From Castellaniella sp040276085 (lineage in GTDB: Bacteria; Pseudomonadota; Gammaproteobacteria; Burkholderiales; Burkholderiaceae_B), in NCBI RefSeq assembly GCF_040276085.1, contig NZ_JBELOK010000006.1, positions 124,001-188,000 of the forward strand: 64,000 nt of DNA, given 5' to 3'. Made by a program: the position numbers and the translations under genes. Below are positions 8,162 to 16,791 of the stretch, one piece after another; the first letter of the stretch is position 1; the number at the start of each line of letters is the position of its first letter. Below the pieces are notes generated by a model. The model saw nothing but the letters and a program-made list of their open reading frames with translations, was not told the DNA's origin and did not search any database.

Positions 8162-9493
8162 ATGGGTCGAGTAAAGGATGCGGTGGCTGGGGGGGCATTG
8201 CATCCGGGGGTGCGGCGGCGGGAGCTCTGGTCGTGGGCCATGTACGATTTTGCCAACTCGGGCTACACCACGGTGGTGCTCACCACGGTCTTTAACGCCT
8301 ATTTTGTGGGCGTGGTGGCGGCGGGGCACGCCTGGGGCACGCTAGCGCTTACCGCGGCCTTATCCACGTCCTATCTGATTGTGATGTTGGCCATGCCCTC
8401 TCTGGGTGCCCGGGCCGATGCCCGGGCGGGGCACCGGCGGCTTTTGTTTACCAGCACTGTAGGCTGTGTGTTGGCCACGGCCGTCCTGGCCACTGTGGGG
8501 CCCGGCGCCATTGCCTGGGGCTTATTCTGGCTGGCGGCCTCCAACGTGTTTTATTGTGTGGGCGAGTCCACCGTGGCTTCTTTTCTACCATCCTTGGCGC
8601 GCCCGGAGTCCATGGGCCGGGTGTCCGGCTGGGGCTGGAGCTTTGGCTATTTTGGTGGCATGCTGGCGTTGGGCTTGGCCTTGTGGGTGGCCAGCACTGC
8701 CGGGGCGCGGGGCTTGTCTGCCCCCGATTACGTGCCCTGGATCATGCTGCTCACCGCGGTTCTGTTTGCCTTGGCGTCGCTTCCCTCGTTTGTGTGGCTG
8801 CGCGAGCCCAAACATAGGCAGGCAGCACCTCCGGCACAACCCGTTTTTGCCCAGTTGCGCGCTGCCTGGCAAGAAACCCGGCGTGATTTCCCAGATTTTC
8901 AGCGGCTGCTGCTGTGTATTGCCTGCTATCAGGCAGGGATCACCGTGGTTATTACCTTGTCCGCAGTCTATGCTACTGAGGTGATGGGGTTTGACATGCA
9001 GCACACCATGCTGCTGGTGTTTCTGGTCAATATCGCTGCGGCAGCTGGGGCGTTTGCCTTTGGTTATGTGCAGGATCGCATCGGCCACAAGCGTGCACTC
9101 GCCATCACCTTGGTGGGGTGGATTGTCATGGTGCTGCTGGCAAGTGCCACCCAGACACTGGCGGTGTTCTGGTTGGCAGCGGCACTGGCAGGTTTGTGCA
9201 TGGGCACCAGCCAAAGTGCCGGGCGTGCCATGGTTGGCGTGTTGGCCCCTGTCCATCGTCCGGCTGAGTTTTTCGCACTCTGGACATTTGCAGTTCAGTT
9301 GGCGGCAGTCGTGGGCCCGCTTACCTATGGCGTGCTAGTGTGGCTGACGGGTGGCAACCACCGGGTGGCTTTGCTGGCCACCGGTATATTTTTTATGCTG
9401 GGCCTATGGATACTGGCAGGGCTGGATTTTGCCCGGGGCCAACGTGACCGGGATGCAGGCAATCAGGCGGTTGCATTTGTCAGGGTCAAGTAA
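8162..9493 (+). CDS. MFS permease of the UMF1 (Atg22-like) family
   Basis: 443 residues with about 12 hydrophobic segments. The N-terminus carries the family signature WSWAMYDFANSGYTTVVLTTVFNAYF. Members resemble yeast vacuolar Atg22 and bacterial UMF1 proteins and are putative effluxers or exchangers of small metabolites; the substrate is unknown. I use the ATG at 8162, 2 bases after the prpE stop, rather than an upstream start inside prpE. Translational proximity to prpE and position before acs suggest a role in short-chain carboxylate metabolism, but that is inference. The C-terminus (ARGQRDRDAG) is cytoplasmic-looking and polar. Confidence 0.85.
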   Translation: MGRVKDAVAGGALHPGVRRRELWSWAMYDFANSGYTTVVLTTVFNAYFVGVVAAGHAWGTLALTAALSTSYLIVMLAMPSLGARADARAGHRRLLFTSTVGCVLATAVLATVGPGAIAWGLFWLAASNVFYCVGESTVASFLPSLARPESMGRVSGWGWSFGYFGGMLALGLALWVASTAGARGLSAPDYVPWIMLLTAVLFALASLPSFVWLREPKHRQAAPPAQPVFAQLRAAWQETRRDFPDFQRLLLCIACYQAGITVVITLSAVYATEVMGFDMQHTMLLVFLVNIAAAAGAFAFGYVQDRIGHKRALAITLVGWIVMVLLASATQTLAVFWLAAALAGLCMGTSQSAGRAMVGVLAPVHRPAEFFALWTFAVQLAAVVGPLTYGVLVWLTGGNHRVALLATGIFFMLGLWILAGLDFARGQRDRDAGNQAVAFVRVK

Positions 9494-9551
9494 GACTCGT
9501 GCAGTACGGTACACAGAACACAATTCAAACATGATGTCACCACATCAAACA

Positions 9552-9557
9552 AAAGGA
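9552..9557 (+). promoter_or_regulatory. Shine-Dalgarno site that fixes the acs start
   Basis: AAGGAG lies 9 bases before the ATG at 9567. It argues against the two in-frame upstream ATGs near 9531, which would add an unconserved leader. Confidence 0.7.
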
Positions 9558-9566
9558 GCGAGCGCA

Positions 9567-11546
9567 ATGGCTACGGAGATTGAATCCATACTGGTAGAAA
9601 ACCGTGTTTTTCCGCCACCGGCAGACTTGGTCAAGCAGGCCAATGTGTCTGGGATGGAAGGCTATAAAGCCCTGTGCGACGAGGCCAATCGGGATCCAAA
9701 CGCGTTCTGGGCCCGTCTGGCCACGGAGAACCTGATCTGGGAGAAACCCTTTACCCAGGTGCTGGACGAATCCAACAAGCCCTTCTATAAGTTTTACCCG
9801 GATGGCCAGATCAATGTCTCGGCCAACTGTCTTGATAAACATCTGGGTACACCGGCCGAGAATCGGGTGGCCCTGATTTTCGAGGCGGACGACGGTGCCG
9901 TCACCAAAATTACCTATAAAGAACTGCACGCTCGCGTGTCGCAGTTTGCTAATGCGATCAAATCGCTGGGCTTCAAGAAGGGCGAGCGCGCCGTCATCTA
10001 CCTGCCGATGTCCATCGAGGCGGTGGTGGCCATGCAGGCCTGCGCACGCCTGGGCATCATTCATTCGGTGGTGTTTGGCGGCTTCTCGGCCAAGAGCATC
10101 CACGAGCGTACCGTCGACGTCGGCGCCACGCTGATTATCACGGCCGATGCACAGATGCGCGGCGGCAAGGCCATCGCGTTAAAGAATGCCGTGGATGAGG
10201 CCATTGCCATGGGCGGATGCGAGGCCGTGCGCAAGGTTATTACCTACAAGCGCACCGGCTCTGATGTGCAGTGGGATGCCGGCCGCGATCTCTGGTGGCA
10301 CGATGTGATCAAGGGGCAGTCGTCCGATTGCCCGCCCGTGCCTGTGGATGCAGACCATCCGCTGTTCATCCTGTATACCTCGGGTTCAACCGGCAAGCCC
10401 AAGGGCGTGCAACACTCCAGTGCGGGCTTCTTGCTGTGGTCTTTGATGACCATGAAATGGACGTTCGACTCCAAACCAGACGACGTCTTCTGGTGTACCG
10501 CCGACGTCGGTTGGGTGACCGGCCACTCGTATGTCACCTACGGGCCGCTGGCTGCCGGGGTTACCCAGGTGGTGTTCGAGGGCGTGCCCACTTACCCGGA
10601 TGCGGGCCGTTTCTGGAAGATGATCCAGGAACACAAGGTGTCGGTATTCTACACAGCGCCTACGGCCATCCGCTCGCTTACCAAGGCGTCCGAGGCGGAT
10701 GCCAAGGTTCACCCCAAATCCTACGACCTTTCCTCGTTGCGCATCATCGGCTCGGTGGGCGAGCCCATCAATCCCGAAGCCTGGGTGTGGTACTACAACA
10801 ATGTCGGCAACCAGCGTTGCCCGGTGATCGATACCTGGTGGCAAACCGAAACCGGTGCCCACATGATCACACCACTGCCGGGCGTCACACCGCTTAAGCC
10901 CGGTTCCTGCACCTTGCCGTTGCCCGGTATTGATGCCGCCATCGTGGATGAAACCGGCGAAGAAGTCGAACGCGGCAAGGGTGGCTTTCTGGTCATCCGC
11001 CGCCCGTGGCCATCAATGATCCGCACTATCTGGGGTGATCCCGAGCGCTTCAAGAAAACCTATTTCCCTGAAGAACTCAAAGGCTATTACCTGGCTGGCG
11101 ACGGCGCCCAGCGCGATAAGGACGGCTATTTCTGGATCATGGGCCGTATCGACGACGTGTTGAACGTCTCGGGCCACCGCTTGGGCACGATGGAAGTCGA
11201 ATCCGCCCTGGTGGCTCACGAACTGGTGGCAGAAGCCGCCGTGGTGGGTCGTCCCGATGATACAACCGGCGAGGCCGTGGTGGCCTTTGTGGTGCTTAAT
11301 GGCGCATTGCCAACCGGTGATGATGCGGTGGCGATGGCCAAGCTGCTGCGCGATTGGGTGGCCAAAGAGATTGGCCCCATTGCCAAGCCGCGTGAAATCC
11401 GCTTTGGCGAGAACCTGCCCAAGACGCGTTCGGGCAAGATCATGCGCCGTCTGCTGCGTGTTGTCGCCAAGGGCGAGCCCATCACTCAGGACGTCTCCAC
11501 GCTGGAGAATCCTGGCATCCTGGATCAGTTGGCCAAGGTGCAGTAA
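9567..11546 (+). CDS. acs: acetyl-CoA synthetase
   Basis: 659 residues, typical for Acs. It converts acetate, ATP and CoA to acetyl-CoA through acetyl-AMP. Visible features are the P-loop TSGSTGKPKG at about 271-280 and DTWWQTETG, whose second tryptophan limits the pocket to acetate. The A8-type loop GRIDDVLNVSGHRLG follows, and the C-terminal PKTRSGKIMRR near 620 holds the acetylation-controlled lysine. The start is set by an AAGGAG site 9 bases upstream. A strong hairpin terminator follows the stop. The 10-mer GCAGTACGGT occurs 57-66 bases upstream of this gene and again upstream of prpE, possibly a shared control site. Confidence 0.97.
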   Translation: MATEIESILVENRVFPPPADLVKQANVSGMEGYKALCDEANRDPNAFWARLATENLIWEKPFTQVLDESNKPFYKFYPDGQINVSANCLDKHLGTPAENRVALIFEADDGAVTKITYKELHARVSQFANAIKSLGFKKGERAVIYLPMSIEAVVAMQACARLGIIHSVVFGGFSAKSIHERTVDVGATLIITADAQMRGGKAIALKNAVDEAIAMGGCEAVRKVITYKRTGSDVQWDAGRDLWWHDVIKGQSSDCPPVPVDADHPLFILYTSGSTGKPKGVQHSSAGFLLWSLMTMKWTFDSKPDDVFWCTADVGWVTGHSYVTYGPLAAGVTQVVFEGVPTYPDAGRFWKMIQEHKVSVFYTAPTAIRSLTKASEADAKVHPKSYDLSSLRIIGSVGEPINPEAWVWYYNNVGNQRCPVIDTWWQTETGAHMITPLPGVTPLKPGSCTLPLPGIDAAIVDETGEEVERGKGGFLVIRRPWPSMIRTIWGDPERFKKTYFPEELKGYYLAGDGAQRDKDGYFWIMGRIDDVLNVSGHRLGTMEVESALVAHELVAEAAVVGRPDDTTGEAVVAFVVLNGALPTGDDAVAMAKLLRDWVAKEIGPIAKPREIRFGENLPKTRSGKIMRRLLRVVAKGEPITQDVSTLENPGILDQLAKVQ

Positions 11547-11592
11547 AGAGTGTCGACCGATGCGCTGTGATCCAGTGCATCGGGCACAGCCG

Positions 11593-11627
11593 AAGGGGCG
11601 GGGATACATTCCCGCCCCTTCTTTTTT
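11593..11627 (+). terminator. rho-independent terminator after acs
   Basis: A perfect 10-bp stem AAGGGGCGGG (11593-11602) and CCCGCCCCTT (11611-11620), with an 8-base loop, is followed by CTTTTTT on the plus strand. It sits 46 bases after the acs stop and separates it from the convergent minus-strand catabolic block. Confidence 0.93.
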
Positions 11628-11673
11628 GGGTGCTGGGTGGGCTGTGCCACAGGGTTTGGAATGTACCGCCTGG

Positions 11674-13023
11674 TCAGGCGGCCGTGAGTATCAGATCCAG
11701 CAGTGTGTTTAGCACGGGGCCTTCGGCGTCGTCATCGGCCAATGCGTCGATCGTTTGCTGTAACTGTCGGCAACGTACCTGGCCCAGCACCGGTTCAGCC
11801 AGCGCCAAGAATTTATCGGTCACTTCCGTGTCCGTAAGCGGCGCTTCTGCGTCGCCTCGTGCCGTGTGGGGGCCGGATTGCAGTGTGCGCCCATCGTGCA
11901 GGATGATCGTTGCGTCCGCCCAGCGCTCGGCGGGGAAACGTTGGCTATATGACGCGTTTTCGGTGATCACCATTTTTTCGCTGAGCCGCCAGACCTCAGG
12001 GTCTTGCAATGCTGGTCCGTTGATTTCCCCCGCGCCTAGCCGTTGATGGCATAGGGCGGAAGCAACCGGGAATGGCAGGCTGTACTGTGCTTGCTCTGTG
12101 GTGTCCGGGTGACGCGTGGCCAGCCGTGAGGCTTCGTAGAATGTTGAAATCCGGATCTCGGCAATATCGGCTGCCTGCAGGGAGTGGGTGCGCGCCAGGG
12201 ACAGTGCAGCTTCAACGGCAGGCTGCGCCCAGCGGCAGACGGGGTAGGGTTTGAAATACTGTTCCATGATTGCCCACCGTCTGCCCGTATCCTGCCAGAA
12301 TGACGCCACCGTTTTGTCTTCCATTGTCACGGCGGGCGCGCCGGTGAAGCCGTCGGCGGCCAGCAGGGCTGCTGATACGCCGGCCATGGCGCCCCAGGCA
12401 GAGCCATCTTTCACCATGGTTGGATGATCGATGCAACGCATCATCTGACTGCGTGGGCCGAAGTATTCGGCAATACCCAGTGCCTCTCGCGTGCGATTCG
12501 TGTCCAGTGCCAGGGCACGGGCTGTCAGCGCGGCCGCGCCGAGCGCGTTCCAGGCACCGGAGGTGTGGTAATCACAAGCGGTGGCATGCAGGGCCACCCC
12601 CGCACGTGTGGCGATTTCGTAGCCCAGCGCCAGGGTGGTCAGAAACTCGCGGCCGTTCCTGATCAGGCCGGCATCCGCCAAGGCGGCCGTGACAGGCAGG
12701 ATGGTGACGCCAACATGGCCCTTGGTAAGGACATGGCCGTCGTGGGCGTCGATGCTGTCGATCGTTGCCGCACCGGCCAACACCATGCCCGGAAGGCTGA
12801 CAGATCGGCCATCGAACAGCATCCGGGCACTGTGTGTTGTGGCGCCGTATTGTGTGGCCGCATGCTGGCACATGATTTTTGAAAGAGGGGTGACTGTTCC
12901 TGCAGCGGCGACGCCGCACAAGTCCAGCAGGCATCGGCGTGCCTGCAGTACCCCGGCTTGCGGCAGATCTTCAAAGCGCAGCGCATGGATAAATTCGAAA
13001 ACATGGTGCGAATGATTGGACAT
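11674..13023 (-). CDS. MmgE/PrpD family protein
   Basis: 449 residues, full length for the MmgE/PrpD superfamily, which includes 2-methylcitrate dehydratase, cis-aconitate decarboxylase and iminodisuccinate epimerase. An all-helical domain is visible at the N-terminus (LLDLCGVAAAGT, DAHDGHVLTKGHVG), followed by YHTSGAWNALGAAA and the C-terminal alpha/beta part. True PrpD is normally near 480-500 residues and encoded with prpC and prpB, which are absent here, so methylcitrate dehydration is not supported. It is the last gene of the minus-strand block, 44 bases after the acyl-CoA ligase. The likely role is a dehydratase, hydratase or epimerase acting on the carboxylate this pathway handles, but the substrate is unknown. 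Confidence 0.85.
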   Translation of the reverse strand: MSNHSHHVFEFIHALRFEDLPQAGVLQARRCLLDLCGVAAAGTVTPLSKIMCQHAATQYGATTHSARMLFDGRSVSLPGMVLAGAATIDSIDAHDGHVLTKGHVGVTILPVTAALADAGLIRNGREFLTTLALGYEIATRAGVALHATACDYHTSGAWNALGAAALTARALALDTNRTREALGIAEYFGPRSQMMRCIDHPTMVKDGSAWGAMAGVSAALLAADGFTGAPAVTMEDKTVASFWQDTGRRWAIMEQYFKPYPVCRWAQPAVEAALSLARTHSLQAADIAEIRISTFYEASRLATRHPDTTEQAQYSLPFPVASALCHQRLGAGEINGPALQDPEVWRLSEKMVITENASYSQRFPAERWADATIILHDGRTLQSGPHTARGDAEAPLTDTEVTDKFLALAEPVLGQVRCRQLQQTIDALADDDAEGPVLNTLLDLILTAA

Positions 13024-13067
13024 GATTGGTCTGATCGTTGGTGTGGATGATGAAGCGCGGCCGGCGT

Positions 13068-14621
13068 TTATGCTTCCAGCCCGTACTGCCGGATGAGTTC
13101 GTGCTTCAGCACCTTGCCGCTGGGATTAAGGGGCAGCTGTTCGGCAAAGAAAAACCGCCGTGGGCGCTTGAAGGCGGCCAGTAGGCCACTGTTCTGACAA
13201 AAGGAATCAATGACGTTGGCGTCCAGGTGAGGATCAGAGCGGACGATAATCGCGGTGACCATGTGCCCCCATTTCGGATCCGGCAAGCCGATGACCGCAG
13301 CTTCCCTGACACCGGGGCAGCGGTACAGTACCTCTTCTACTTCGCGCGGGTAGATGTTCTCGCCTCCAGAGACGATCATGTCATCGGTACGCCCCTGGAA
13401 TGTGTAATAGCCGTCGGTATCCTGGCTAAACAAATCCCCGGTATAGAGCCAGCCATGTTTCAGCTTGCGGGCGGTCTCGGCTGGGTTGTTCCAATAGCCT
13501 GCCATCATTTGGGGGCCTTGCACGATCAGTTGGCCGATAGTGCCCGGTGAAACAACTTCGTCTGGTGGTACGTCGCGCTGGGGGTTGTGGGAGACGATCC
13601 GTGCCTGGGAGATCAGGGTAGGCTTGCCGCAGGAGCCAGGGCGAGCCAGCGCGTCTTCGGGATGCAGGAGCAGGGTGAGGCTTGCTTCAGTCATGCCGTA
13701 GCCGTTGTATACACCGCTGCAGAATTCGCGCAGCACCCTCTCCATCGTGGTTGCGGCGATGGCGGCCCCGCCCGTCGTGATCATGCGCAGGGATGAGACG
13801 TTGAAATCCCGGAAGTGAGGGTGAAAGAGCATTTGCTGGATCTGGGTGGGCACCGCAAACAGCGTCGTGATGTGCTCGGCCTGGATCATTTCCAGTGTGG
13901 CGCCTGCCTCGTAGTGGCTGGCGATGATGTTGGTGCCACCGACGAGTACGTGCGGCAGGAAATAGGCCTGCATGCCGCCCACGTGATAAAGCGGTGCAAT
14001 GTGCAAGGCCCGGTCTGCGGCGCCCAAGCTGTATTCCATTGTGCAGTTCATGGCGATGGCAACATCGTTGGCATGCGTGTGCATGACCCCTTTGGGGCGG
14101 CCAGTTGTGCCGGAGGTGTACACCAGCGCGGAGAGTTGTCCGGCATCCGGGTGATAGGTTGGTTCTTCCGTGTTGCCGCTGCTGGCCAGTGCCTCGTAGT
14201 CGTGGTGGCCGGGGGTGACAAGCACACCTTGCGGCGCGACAGCAATGAAGTCGTGAGTACTGTGCACTTCTCGTGCAGCCGCCAGCGCACTGGCGGCGTG
14301 CGATTGGCTGTAGGCCAGCACGCGTGCACCCGAATCGCGCAAGATATGAGCAACTTCTGCGGGTGCCAGCCGGAAATTCATTGGTACGACCACGGCACCA
14401 ATTTTTTGGCAGGCAAAGTACAGGGTTGCGGATGCTTCGTCCGTCTTCAAATACAGCGCGACACGGTCCAGCGGCCGCACGCCCATATCAGACAGCGCGT
14501 GGCAGAGGCGGTTGATCCTGGCATTCCAGGCCGCGTAAGTCCATCGCCGTCCTTCAAAGACCAGCGCCTCCTTGCCAGGATGCTTGTCCACCGTTTGGGT
14601 GAGAATCGAGGAAACGTTCAT
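13068..14621 (-). CDS. AMP-forming acyl-CoA ligase
   Basis: 517 residues of the ANL (class I adenylate-forming) superfamily. The P-loop YTSGTTGRPKG is near residue 170, the A5-type YNGYGMTEAS near 305, the A7 GWLYTGD near 392 and the hinge DDMIVSGGENIYPREVEE near 407. The catalytic lysine is in PLNPSGKVLKHEL close to the C-terminus. It will adenylate an organic acid and transfer it to CoA; chain length and head group are not evident. It starts 13 bases after the acyl-CoA dehydrogenase stop, giving a ligase-dehydrogenase pair like caiC-caiA or many beta-oxidation clusters. With an OpuC-type transporter upstream, a trimethylammonium or amino-acid-like acid is a reasonable guess for the substrate. 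Confidence 0.9.
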   Translation of the reverse strand: MNVSSILTQTVDKHPGKEALVFEGRRWTYAAWNARINRLCHALSDMGVRPLDRVALYLKTDEASATLYFACQKIGAVVVPMNFRLAPAEVAHILRDSGARVLAYSQSHAASALAAAREVHSTHDFIAVAPQGVLVTPGHHDYEALASSGNTEEPTYHPDAGQLSALVYTSGTTGRPKGVMHTHANDVAIAMNCTMEYSLGAADRALHIAPLYHVGGMQAYFLPHVLVGGTNIIASHYEAGATLEMIQAEHITTLFAVPTQIQQMLFHPHFRDFNVSSLRMITTGGAAIAATTMERVLREFCSGVYNGYGMTEASLTLLLHPEDALARPGSCGKPTLISQARIVSHNPQRDVPPDEVVSPGTIGQLIVQGPQMMAGYWNNPAETARKLKHGWLYTGDLFSQDTDGYYTFQGRTDDMIVSGGENIYPREVEEVLYRCPGVREAAVIGLPDPKWGHMVTAIIVRSDPHLDANVIDSFCQNSGLLAAFKRPRRFFFAEQLPLNPSGKVLKHELIRQYGLEA

Positions 14622-14634
14622 ACTGGGCTAGTCG

Positions 14635-15828
14635 TCAGAGGTTGGGTTTGATGGAGGGCATGTCGGTGCTGGCAATGAGGTACTTCACCATTTCGGAGGT
14701 GCCGCCAACGATGGTGAGTGCGCGTGCATCGCGGTAGATTTGCTCGGCGCGACCATATTCTTTGGTCAGGCCGTCTCCGCCCAGAATCTGGACGGTGGCA
14801 TCCGCACAAAACAGGGCGGTCTCGGTGGCAACCAGCTTGGCCATCGAAGCCGGCTTCATCAGCTCTTTGGCGGAGAGCGCTCCGGCGTCGTAAAGCAGGG
14901 CAGCCTTGTAAGTGAGCAGCTCGGCGGCATCGATGCGCCAGCTCATTTCTGCCACGCGATCCCAGATGAGTTGTTTGCACCCCAATTTCTGCCCGAAGCT
15001 GTTGCGCCGCTGTGCGTGCGTGGTGGCAATGTCGAATGCCGCGCGCGCCTGCCCCAGGCCCGAGCCGCCGAGGATGACCCGCTCGAAATTGAACATGCCC
15101 AGCATGATGCGAAACCCTTCGTCTCGACGGCCCAGCAGGTGGTTGGCGGGTACCCGGCAGTCCTGGAACTCGACTTCTCCGACAATGCAGCCCCGTCGCC
15201 CCATGAAGGTGTAGTTGCGAGGGAAGCGGATGCCGGGCGTGTCCTTGGGGACAACGACGGCACTCATGCCTTTTTGCGCGGTTACCGCAGGGTTGCTGAT
15301 GCCGTAAACGATGTAGGTGTCGGCCACGGATGCATTCGAGATATAGCGTTTGAGCCCGTTGATCACCCATTCGTTGCGTGTATCGTCGAACGTTATCCGG
15401 GTTTGCATGCCCGCACTGTCTGAACCTACGTTGGGCTCAGTGACGCAAATCGCCCCTATTTCACTGCCGCCGATGATGCCGTCCAGATAGTGGGCCCGAA
15501 TGTCGGGCAGCGCATAGCGGTGTAGGGGATAGGCGCAGGAAATTGCCGTGGCGATGGTGGTCTCAAAGGCGTAGTTGATTGCGGCGGCTTCTTCGGACAG
15601 GATCACGGCATGAACAAGGCCGGGTGTGGATAGCGAGCCACGGTAGAGATCAGGAAACATCAGCGTCAGGTAGTGGGCCTTGCCCAGTGCCTGGACAACG
15701 GCCTTGACTGCTGCCCAGTCCTGTCTGTTTTCGATCGCGTCCGATCGGGGGGCGAGTTCGCGCTGCAGAAATTCGCGGGTGGTGGCGCGGAACTCCCTGG
15801 CTTCCGGGTCCAGAAGATAATCCTTCAT
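14635..15828 (-). CDS. acyl-CoA dehydrogenase with atypical catalytic segment
   Basis: 397 residues of the acyl-CoA dehydrogenase family. FAD-binding features include ICVTEPNVGSDS near residue 130, NGLKRYISNAS, the arginine segment RRNSFGQKLG near 275 and QILGGDGLTKEYG near 348. Most members carry the catalytic base in YEGTxxI near the C-terminus. Here the segment reads TIVGGTSEM, with glycine where that glutamate should be. Crotonobetainyl-CoA reductase CaiA, as I recall it, has a similar GGSDEM ending. Electrons would normally pass to ETF and the ETF-QO encoded 8 kb away. It is translated just before the acyl-CoA ligase. Whether it oxidises or reduces its substrate cannot be told from sequence. 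Confidence 0.9.
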   Translation of the reverse strand: MKDYLLDPEAREFRATTREFLQRELAPRSDAIENRQDWAAVKAVVQALGKAHYLTLMFPDLYRGSLSTPGLVHAVILSEEAAAINYAFETTIATAISCAYPLHRYALPDIRAHYLDGIIGGSEIGAICVTEPNVGSDSAGMQTRITFDDTRNEWVINGLKRYISNASVADTYIVYGISNPAVTAQKGMSAVVVPKDTPGIRFPRNYTFMGRRGCIVGEVEFQDCRVPANHLLGRRDEGFRIMLGMFNFERVILGGSGLGQARAAFDIATTHAQRRNSFGQKLGCKQLIWDRVAEMSWRIDAAELLTYKAALLYDAGALSAKELMKPASMAKLVATETALFCADATVQILGGDGLTKEYGRAEQIYRDARALTIVGGTSEMVKYLIASTDMPSIKPNL

Positions 15829-15891
15829 CGTTTGTCCTGTACGTGTTTTGTATTGCGGGTTTGTGTCGTGCGCTCGGAGGATGGCTTGAGG

Positions 15892-16749
15892 TCAGCCGGG
15901 GGAGTTCATGATGCGCTGCAGTTCCCGCAGGTTCAGGTCGGGGTTGCAGTCTCGCAAAGTGGGCAGGTTGAATCGCGCCTGGCGTACGGCTTCGTAGTCC
16001 AGGTCGGCCCAGGCCAAGCCACTTTTCCCTTCGGGCACTTGTGCCACGATCTGACCTTGCGGATCGAGAATGCGTGAGCCCCCCCAGAATTGGGTGTTGT
16101 GTTCCTGCCCCAGCCGGTTTGCCATCAGGATTGGGGTGCCGTACATCATGGCGTAGAAGCGCGTGGCGAGATCCCAGCCTTGGGGGTTGGAGAAGCCGCC
16201 ACTGACAACCCCGAGGGCGGAACTGATGGGTGCCAATAGCACGGTGGCCCCCTGCAGCATGGCCAGGTGAACCAGGGCTGGGTTCCAAAAATCGGCGCAG
16301 ATCAGCAGGCCGGCTTCCCAGGGGCCGCGAACCGGGCAGGTATTCACTTGTTGGCCGGCGGCGTACAACTTGCCTTCTTCCAGTTGGCCGTAGGTAGGCA
16401 GATTGATCTTGCGGTGCACGAAGCGCACGGCGCCGTCCCGCGCCACGGCCATGACGTTGTGAAACCGGGCTGCCGGGGCTTCTTCCACGAAACCGAAGAC
16501 GACATCAATGCCTTTGGCTGCGGCCGCAATTTTTTGGATGATTTCATGGTCGGTGCGTCGCGCCAGCGCCAGTGCCGCGTCGCCCAGGCTGTAGCCCGTC
16601 AGGGACAGTTCCGGGAACAGCAGAAGATCCGCCTCCTGGGCCCGGGCCTCTTCGATGAGTGCCAGGTGTATCTCCAGGTTGTAGGCCAGGTCGCCGCATC
16701 GCCCTTCGGTCTGGGCGACGGCGGCACGCAGGCGTGAAGCGTCGGTCAT
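15892..16749 (-). CDS. nitrilase-superfamily carbon-nitrogen hydrolase
   Basis: 285 residues. The Glu-Lys-Cys triad is complete: E in FPELSLTGY (about residue 45), K in HRKINLPTYG (about 115) and C in LLICADFWNP (about 150). Such enzymes hydrolyse nitriles or, more often, amides and N-carbamoyl compounds. The CADFWNP context fits an aliphatic amidase or carbamoylase better than a true nitrilase, but specificity is not readable. The ATG at 16749 follows AAAGGACATGACACC, so I prefer it to the ATG 30 bases upstream. It lies between the transporter genes and the acyl-CoA genes and could release the free acid or amine before CoA activation. Confidence 0.88.
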   Translation of the reverse strand: MTDASRLRAAVAQTEGRCGDLAYNLEIHLALIEEARAQEADLLLFPELSLTGYSLGDAALALARRTDHEIIQKIAAAAKGIDVVFGFVEEAPAARFHNVMAVARDGAVRFVHRKINLPTYGQLEEGKLYAAGQQVNTCPVRGPWEAGLLICADFWNPALVHLAMLQGATVLLAPISSALGVVSGGFSNPQGWDLATRFYAMMYGTPILMANRLGQEHNTQFWGGSRILDPQGQIVAQVPEGKSGLAWADLDYEAVRQARFNLPTLRDCNPDLNLRELQRIMNSPG

Positions 16750-16791
16750 GGTGTCATGTCCTTTGATTGCAAATGGCACGGTGGGCTCTGT

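Noticed and set aside
11674..13023. Calling the MmgE/PrpD gene prpD because prpE is nearby
   Set aside because: It is on the opposite strand, shorter than PrpD, separated by a strong terminator, and belongs to the transporter-CoA block.
13068..15828. Naming the ligase-dehydrogenase pair caiC-caiA
   Set aside because: The gene pairing and the glycine-containing C-terminal segment are suggestive, but there is no caiB-like CoA-transferase or caiD, and the ligase sequence shows only general ANL motifs.
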